A program made the position numbers and the translations under genes. Source: Lota lota (lineage: Eukaryota > Chordata > Actinopteri > Gadiformes > Lotidae). From it: a DNA stretch of 64,000 nt. Under the pieces are notes generated by a model. That model did not search any database, was not told where the DNA came from, and saw only the letters and a program-made list of their open reading frames with translations. Shown here in pieces: positions 57,745 to 64,000 of this stretch. The stretch's first letter is position 1. The number at the start of each line of letters is the position of its first letter. The DNA is taken from the NCBI GenBank assembly GCA_026745465.1, contig JACYXH010000182.1, positions 331,501 through 395,500 of the forward strand, written 5' to 3'.

Positions 57745-59440
57745 GAATGCATGGACCAATGTGTTGAGTTGAGTGATGGATTGAGACAGGGATGGGCAAA
57801 GTCTGGAATTGTTGCATAGATGGAAGAATGCAGTCTGGGTGACGATTTTTTGGGTGAAGTGCAAAGGAAAGGGTGTTTTCCAGAGGGACACAAAGGCTCT
57901 TGACTTGGCTGGAGACGGGTACAGGGAAGCCATCGATGATGATTTTAGGGGTTCTGGTGTTTTGGGCTTTGGAGAGAGTTTCTTTGGAGCCAATGAGCAG
58001 GAACTCAGCTTTGCTGCCATTGAGCTTCTAATGGAAATTTCCTTAAGACATGTTGTTCGCAAGACACTAAGACACTGTGACCCTTTAGTTATTCTCTATA
58101 GTAAACATTTTACTGTTTCTACCGTGCACATCGCCCTGGAGGGAAACTGAGACAGCTTCGGCTGACTCAGACACAGCAATACCACGAGCTACATCCTGAG
58201 ATGACCGGAAGGAGTGGTGGCCTAACTGCAGCTGTGCCCTCAAGGACGTTCCCCTGCTTTCAACCTGGAGTGTGCCCACTATTCGGGGCTCACTACAGCG
58301 CTAACACCTTTGCATGCTTGACGTGTTGTATGTGTTCTCTCTGCACAGAGACCCCCTTTATCTTATACTTTTTCTCAGCCTTCATTAAAATAAACTCTTT
58401 AAGTTTATTCTGAGTCACGTTGTCAATACACTTCAAAGAATTTGCACCCCAAGCTTCAAAAGGGTCCTGCTCATCCAGCTCCTGATGTTCTGGAGGCAGG
58501 TGGTGAGGGAGGAGGGAGGAAGGGCAGTGTTGGGATTAGAAAAGATGTAGACCTGTGTATCATCAGCGTAGCAGTGAAAGTGGACTTCTTGCTGACGGAT
58601 GATTGTGCACAGGGGAAGAAGGTAAAATATGAATGGGATGGACCCAGTACTGACCCCTGGGGGACACCCAGTGGAACAGCAGAACACCTAGACCTTTGGT
58701 TCCTCAGTTGGACAAACAGTTTTCGGTCAGTGAGGTTTGAGGAGAACCATGATAGTGCAACAACAGTGATCCCAATGTCAGCCAGACGTTCCAGGAGTAG
58801 TAGGTGGGAGATGGTGTCGATAGTGTCGCAATCACCCTCTGAAGACTTTTGGAAATTAAGGGAAGGTTGGAGGTGAGCCTGTAGTTAATCAGGTCAGCTG
58901 GGTCAGCACCTTGTTTTTTGAGGGTGGGTGTAATTGTAGACGTTTTGAGAGTGGGTGGTACAGTTCCAGAGGTGATGGAGGAGTTATTTATGTTTGTGAT
59001 CATGGGAAAAATGGATGGCAGACAGGCTTTGACAAGGGTAGTGGGGAGGGGATCAAGCTGACAGTTAGTAGATTTGGCTTTAAGGATGAACTTAGAGATG
59101 GTGTCTTCCGTTGCTGGGGTGAAGTTGGAGAAGGAGCTGGTGGGAGGTTGGTCCATGGTAACAATCCAAGGTGGATCCTCTGGGGAGGTGCCTTACGAGG
59201 CCAGCTGTAGGTGGATGGTTTTGATTTTGGTGTCAAAGAATTGAAGAAAGGCAGTGCAGTGATCAGTGGAGATATTTAGGGGAAGGGTTCTGGGGAGCTG
59301 AAATAGGTGGCCGACTGTCGAGGAGAGAGCTCGAGTGTTGCCTTTGCCAGTGCTGATGAGGTTGGAATAGTAGGAGGATTTGGCAGTGAAGAGGGTGTCC
59401 AAGTATTGGTGTAGGTGTATCACGGTGCAGGCATAGTAGC
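57745..59440 (-). mobile_element. L2-type LINE, copy B, 5' part
   Basis: Counterpart of 47007-48650. The active-site region is better kept than in copy A: IIRQQEVHFHCYADDTQVYIF (58687-58433) has an intact YADD. LQNIRSWMSRTLLKL runs up to the nested insertion at 58451. Together with 54565-55171 it is one L2 split by the LTR element; about 60 bp of L2 at the junction is missing. Confidence 0.86.
58029..58451 (+). mobile_element. 423-bp insertion in L2 copy B, solo-LTR-like
   Basis: Flanked by the exact 6-bp repeat AGCTTC (58023-58028 and 58452-58457). Removing it joins the L2 reading TLLKL to NGSKAEL, as expected of L2, so the ends are well defined. AATAAA is internal. It begins TAATGG and ends CACCCCA, which is not the usual TG...CA, so the class is open. 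Confidence 0.75.
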
Positions 59441-60294
59441 AGCTTTCCAGTGGTCCCTCCCCCCAAGGGTGAGGTCCTTATGTCTCTCTTCCTCAACACA
59501 TCTAACCCTAACCCTAACCGACCGCAGCACTGCCACCCCTCGAAAGATTTGCGTTGCACATTTTGCATTAGACTGTTGGACTTCTCCCCTCTTTAAGGTT
59601 GTAATACTTCCACACCGCTGACATGGCCATTCTCCAGGTAGCTCTCACGTTGCAGCTCTCATTCTCATGTGACCAATTAGCTACTACTGTTGTTGTCACG
59701 TGACACACTGTGCACGTCGGGTCATATTTTCTGTGTTGTTTCCAGCGTTCTGGGCCAGTGTCTGCCCGATCCCGATGCTGTGTATTGGAACGGGACATCC
59801 CAAGTTCATATAAAATGTATAATGTGGCATGGTTCACTCAAGTCCACTCTCTTTAACCTCTTTAACCTCCAGGAAAGTGGAAACCATGAATTCTGGTTGA
59901 CTTCGAATACTTGAATTGGTTAATGGCTAAATGTGAATGTTGTTCTAGACTGACAAAATATATGTCAAATCTTGGAGTAAATCTATTGGAGATCAGAAAA
60001 CATATGTCCTACTGTTCTCAACATGTCCATTTAAAGCTCTTTAAAAATGATAAGTACGAATTTAAACAGATATTCAAATAAAACAAAATTATCTGACTAA
60101 CAACACTGCGCCAAAAAGGTGTGGTCCATATATCTCTCTTTCTCAACAAATATTACCCTCAACTTTATCCACGTTGCATTCACAGCCCTTTCCTCAGATA
60201 TTGTTATTGCATCTGGCCACAGAGTCCAGGGAAATGGCCCAGTCAGAGCAATGGCTGGCTGTTTCGACCGTGTCGTCATCTTGACATGACAACA
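59441..60294 (+). other. Upstream region of receptor 3
   Basis: Nearly the same as 48651-49505 before receptor 2, including the telomere-like triplet and the conserved element ATTGTTATTGCATCTGGCCACAG near 60199. Confidence 0.7.
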
Positions 60295-60302
60295 TATATA
60301 AA
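60295..60302 (+). promoter_or_regulatory. TATA box and 5' exon of TAAR-like receptor 3
   Basis: TATATAAA plus the conserved first-exon block ending CAGCTGACTGAG, then donor GTAAGCC (GT at 60350-60351). Acceptor candidates are TTTTCTTTTCAG near 60599, TCTTTCAG near 61610 and ATCGCAG at 61708-61714. Confidence 0.75.
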
Positions 60303-61718
60303 GCACATCCTGCTAGTAGCCACTGAGTTCACCTCTCCAGCTGACTGAGGTAAGCCCCACATAATGCTTTATCACACTTTAAACTGTTTGCTCACCAAGT
60401 TAAATTGAATACATAAGAGTAATGGTAATGGTTATTAAATAATATGTCTATCTTTACTAAATATTTGGGGAAGTTCCTTAAATCTGACGAGTTCTAGGTA
60501 ACGTATTGATATTATTTGTGTGTAACATCTTTATTTTTTTTACCAGTTTAATTATTTTTGTATTAAGAAGAACCCTATTTAATCAGATTTTCTTTTCAGA
60601 AGTATATTTGAATGGACGTCCTGCTAAAAAATCATATTACTGGCAATATAAAAAATGCAGGGACTGTAAAGACAGTGGATAGGATAAGCAGAGACAAGTC
60701 AGTTATTCTATGGTTTAACACACAGCAACAGAAATACAGTTCATTTAACTCATTAATTGTTCATAATCAATGATTATTATAATACTTTTTTTATTCCTCA
60801 GTCAGAGAGCAAAAAAGTCATCCAACAATCCTTAAATATAAACAACTACAACATAAATATAGTTAACTAAGCTCTTATGTAGTGATCTTGTAGTTGTTTA
60901 TGAATAAGGATTGTGGCATGGCTTTCTTTACTCTCTGAATGAGGAATATTTAGCAACTTAAGTAAGCACCTATGTTGGGTTTGAACAGCCGGAAAATTGC
61001 TTGTTGTCGTGACAACATTACAATACGATGTTCCAGGTATTATGAACAGTAAATCCTTGCTGTCATTTTTCATTGTAATTTATCACTGAACAATGGCAAA
61101 AACAAATACATTGTATTATTTCTAATAGTATATATGGTTAAGTCTATGAAAGCTTTTCCTAGTAAAATTCTTGAAGAGTGTTCATTGTACACAATGATTG
61201 CATCACAGAATGGATGGGCTACGAAGAGATCCTGCTGTACCACATGTTGACTCATCAACATGATTCACTCATTTAACAAAAGTGCCATAAGGTGGAAATG
61301 ATGCAAGCTTAGGTGTAGGCCTGCATTTAGCAACATTAGATTGTATTGACTATTGTAAACGCTGGCAAAGTTGTCAAATCTTCCATTGATTATGATGGCA
61401 GACGAAATAACACAACTCTCATAATATCATTATTAAATGCACTATCATCATCTGAATTGTATAACGGTTCTATGACACATGATGTTTCTGCATATGATTC
61501 AAATGTCTCATGTATGTTTTGACTCAGATCCTTTGCATATGAGTGCCCAAACCCCTCAATCCTCCCCCCGCTATGTTTGTACATAAACAATGTAATAATG
61601 TCTCTTTCAGGTCGTGGAAAGAATGACCCCATTTACTAAAACCCTGTCTCTCCCCCACCCTTCCCCTCCCTCCATCCCTCTCTGGATGGAGACCCTGTCT
61701 CCCCCCCATCGCAGGTAG

Positions 61719-62702
61719 ATGGAGCCTGAGTTCTGCTACGGGAATGGCTCGTGTGTGAGGACGGTCTACCCCGTCGCTGTCCGCGTCATCCTCTACTTGT
61801 GCCTGGGGTCTGCGGTGGTCCTCACGGTGCTGGGTAACCTCTTGGTGATCGTGGCCATTTCTCACTTCAAGCAACTCCACACGCCCACCAACTACCTGAC
61901 CCTCTCCCTGGCCATAACCGACCTCCTACTGGGGGTGCTGGTCATGTTCCCGGGCATGATTCGCGCCATCGAGACCTGCTGGTACTTCGGGGAGATGTTC
62001 TGCAAGCTCTTCACCAGCTCTGACATCTTGCTGTGTACAGCGTCCATCTTGAACCTGTCCTTTATATCCATCGACCGCTATTATGCCGTGTGCCACCCTC
62101 TGCTCTACCCCCGTAAGATAACAGATAACACCGCATTCATCATGATCCTGGTTACCTGGTGTGTCTCGGCCGTGGTCGGCTTCGGTATTATCTTCCTCGA
62201 GCTGAATATATTAGGAATCGAGGAGTTCTTCTATAACAACATTGCATGTGAAGGAGGGTGCGTTTTGTTTCAGAGTGGGGTGTCCAGCACTGTGTCTTCC
62301 ATTGTCGCCTTCTACATCCCCGGGGTCATCATGCTGTGCATCTACCTGAAGATCTACATAGTGGCCCGGAGACAAGTGCGTGTCATAGGCCTACAGAACA
62401 CCAGCTCCTCCAAGGTGGACAAGCACCAGAGGAAAGCCACCAAAACGCTGGCCATCATCATGGGCGTGTTTCTGTCCTTCTGGGCGCCGTTTTTCATCTG
62501 TAACATCATCGACCCCTACATCGGCTACTCCGTTCCGCCCATCCTGTTTGAAACACTCGTGTGGCTGGGGTATCTGAATTCCACAGTCAACCCGTTGGTT
62601 AACGCCTTCTTCTACAGTTGGTTCAGGAAGGCATTTCAAATTATCGTTTCCGGTAGCATCTTTCGGTCAGACATGTCGGACACAAAACTGTTCGCAGAGT
62701 GA
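61719..62702 (+). CDS. TAAR-like amine receptor 3 (class A GPCR)
   Basis: Complete 327-residue receptor. All landmarks of receptor 1 are present: Asn40, Asp68, Cys95, Asp102 (3.32), DRY 119-121, Trp147, Cys177/Cys181 in ECL2, Pro201, Trp255, Tyr285 and NSTVNPLVNAFFYSWF. Like receptor 1 it has Asn295 at the NPxxY tyrosine position. From about residue 232 to the end it matches receptor 1 exactly, while ECL2/TM5 (ELNILGIEEF, ACEGGCVLFQ) differs from both others. The acceptor before the ATG has no long CCCT run, only a short CT-rich stretch ending CCCCCCCATCGCAG, and no in-frame ATG exists further upstream. This supports the same start in all three genes. Confidence 0.93.
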   Translation: MEPEFCYGNGSCVRTVYPVAVRVILYLCLGSAVVLTVLGNLLVIVAISHFKQLHTPTNYLTLSLAITDLLLGVLVMFPGMIRAIETCWYFGEMFCKLFTSSDILLCTASILNLSFISIDRYYAVCHPLLYPRKITDNTAFIMILVTWCVSAVVGFGIIFLELNILGIEEFFYNNIACEGGCVLFQSGVSSTVSSIVAFYIPGVIMLCIYLKIYIVARRQVRVIGLQNTSSSKVDKHQRKATKTLAIIMGVFLSFWAPFFICNIIDPYIGYSVPPILFETLVWLGYLNSTVNPLVNAFFYSWFRKAFQIIVSGSIFRSDMSDTKLFAE

Positions 62703-62705
62703 CAG

Positions 62706-63786
62706 TGGTTTCATGTTGAAGCTTCCAAGAAGATTTGGGGCCATGAAAAGAAAGGCTTAGCTACTGATAGTTGGAAATTCTAATTGTGTTTTCCCCATTA
62801 TAACTCTTAATTTATCATTTAAATTACTATAATACTTTACATGATACCCCAAAATTACAAAATACTGATTTTGATGGTGATAATTGTTATCCCGGTGGTA
62901 TTATTGATCTCTGGCTCCGAAAGTCAGAACACATTGTTTTTAATCGACTACAAAAAGGGCCAGTGTGATTGAAAATGCATGTACAGTGGACCAAGCAATG
63001 TATATGTACTTTGAGTGCTTTGTCACAAAACATTTGAAAATGGAACGATACCACAAAATTAAGCAAAATGTATTTTAAGATGTACCACAAGCAGTGCAAA
63101 GACACAAATGCGCAAATAAGTCAAAATGCCTACTATGGAAGAACAGGAAACCATATAGTACACCCATATAATACAAGACATCCATACATTGTCCTTCATG
63201 ATAGTCCATGCCGATGACATATTTTGGGATATAATGTATGTCTTAGAAATACATATATTAAAGATGACAAAACTTTGAATTCAATACAAAAAGACCACAA
63301 CATCTTTTCATTATGTGCTCACAAAGTCACAAAAATAAAAAAGCAAAACTAACTCGTGAACTACAATTGATCACCATGTTTTAGACTATAATGAATGACA
63401 ACAGTTTTTTATCTGTGTGTGATGAAAATGTATATATTGTAAGACACTTCATGTTGGCAAAGCATTTAATTTAATGGAGCATCATCATGGGAAGACCCAT
63501 TGGCAGCATTTACCAAGCATCTTCAGAGAGATAATGAGTATACATTTTTGTTGTTGGGAAACTTTCATTTCTTTGGCTTTAACATTAAAGGATTTAGGTC
63601 TGATATTAACAAAACAAAGATGTTTGTGGAGGCTGTCATGGATTTGTTCAGGTCCACTCTCTTTAACCCCAGAACTCTCCAGAAAAGTGGAATCAATGAA
63701 TATTGGTGTTCTTCTAATACTTGAATAGATTCATGAAAAAACGGTGCCAAAAGGGTGTTAAAGGGGATTAATAATAATAAATAATA
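62706..63786 (+). other. 3' flank of receptor 3
   Basis: Closely matches the receptor 1 flank (44905-46017), including the recurring CACTCTCTTTAACC block (63653-63740). It lacks the insertions seen behind receptor 2. Confidence 0.7.
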
Positions 63787-64000
63787 ATTCATTTGAATTC
63801 AAGGTGCCTTTCATGACACCCAAGGTCGCCTCACAATTCCTAAAACAATCTAGAGATAAAAACAGTAAGAGCTTGCATAGCCAACATCATGATTAAAAGA
63901 ACATAAGGTGGGGAGACACAGGTAGTAGGGGGGATGAGAACAGTAGCACAATGGGCATACAAAGGGAAACGCACAGTAGAGGGGACATTACAGTGAGTAG
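63787..64000 (-). mobile_element. L2-type LINE, copy C, cut by the window end
   Basis: It starts with the same AATTCAAGGTGCC boundary as copies A and B and continues past the window. This shows the TAAR-L2 unit repeats again on the right. Confidence 0.8.

Overview
The window looks like nuclear DNA of a teleost fish. The evidence is intron-bearing genes with TATA promoters, an smco4 orthologue, a tandem cluster of trace amine-associated receptor (TAAR) genes, and the usual fish transposon mix: a Tc1-like DNA transposon, L2 and Rex1-like LINEs, and Ty3/gypsy LTR elements. I cannot name the species. No RNA gene, CRISPR array or bacterial feature was seen.

Layout. 1-8.6 kb is gene-poor, with a probable non-autonomous DNA transposon (99-1105), a 256-bp direct duplication (2114-2369 and 4400-4656) and several G/C homopolymers. 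8.6-10.5 kb holds smco4 on the minus strand; its complete 59-residue ORF is followed in the mRNA by a 38-nt poly-C run. 11.1-12.2 kb is a decayed L2 LINE. 13.56-14.80 kb is a Tc1-like transposon with an uninterrupted DD34E transposase, matching terminal repeats and TA target duplications.

15.9-38.9 kb is a tandem array of 13 complete copies and one partial copy of a ~1.7-kb unit. Each unit joins ~0.9 kb of host sequence to a 172-bp gypsy LTR, a primer-binding site and the first ~0.6 kb of gag. The array is a satellite grown across the 5' end of one gypsy insertion. The same element's decayed pol lies at ~39.95-41.44 kb and its 3' LTR at 42278-42436.

42.4-64 kb is a tandem segmental duplication. 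It contains three intact 327-aa TAAR-like receptor genes on the plus strand (43918, 50948, 61719). Each has a TATA box and a small putative 5' exon 0.9-1.5 kb upstream, and each is followed by a minus-strand L2 LINE that was duplicated with it. Later insertions distinguish the copies: a Rex1-like LINE and an 89-bp solo-LTR-like element behind receptor 2, and a 2.6-kb LTR element in the L2 between receptors 2 and 3. That LTR element encodes an intact 481-aa protein with a gag-like N terminus, Pro/Gln-rich decapeptide repeats and a chromodomain.

The receptors probably act as olfactory amine receptors: they keep Asp3.32 and the TAAR signature in TM7. Receptors 1 and 3 have Asn in place of the NPxxY tyrosine. 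The most unusual items are the LTR-gag satellite, the gag-chromodomain element, the NPxxN receptors and a pair of perfect 15-bp inverted repeats upstream of receptor 1.
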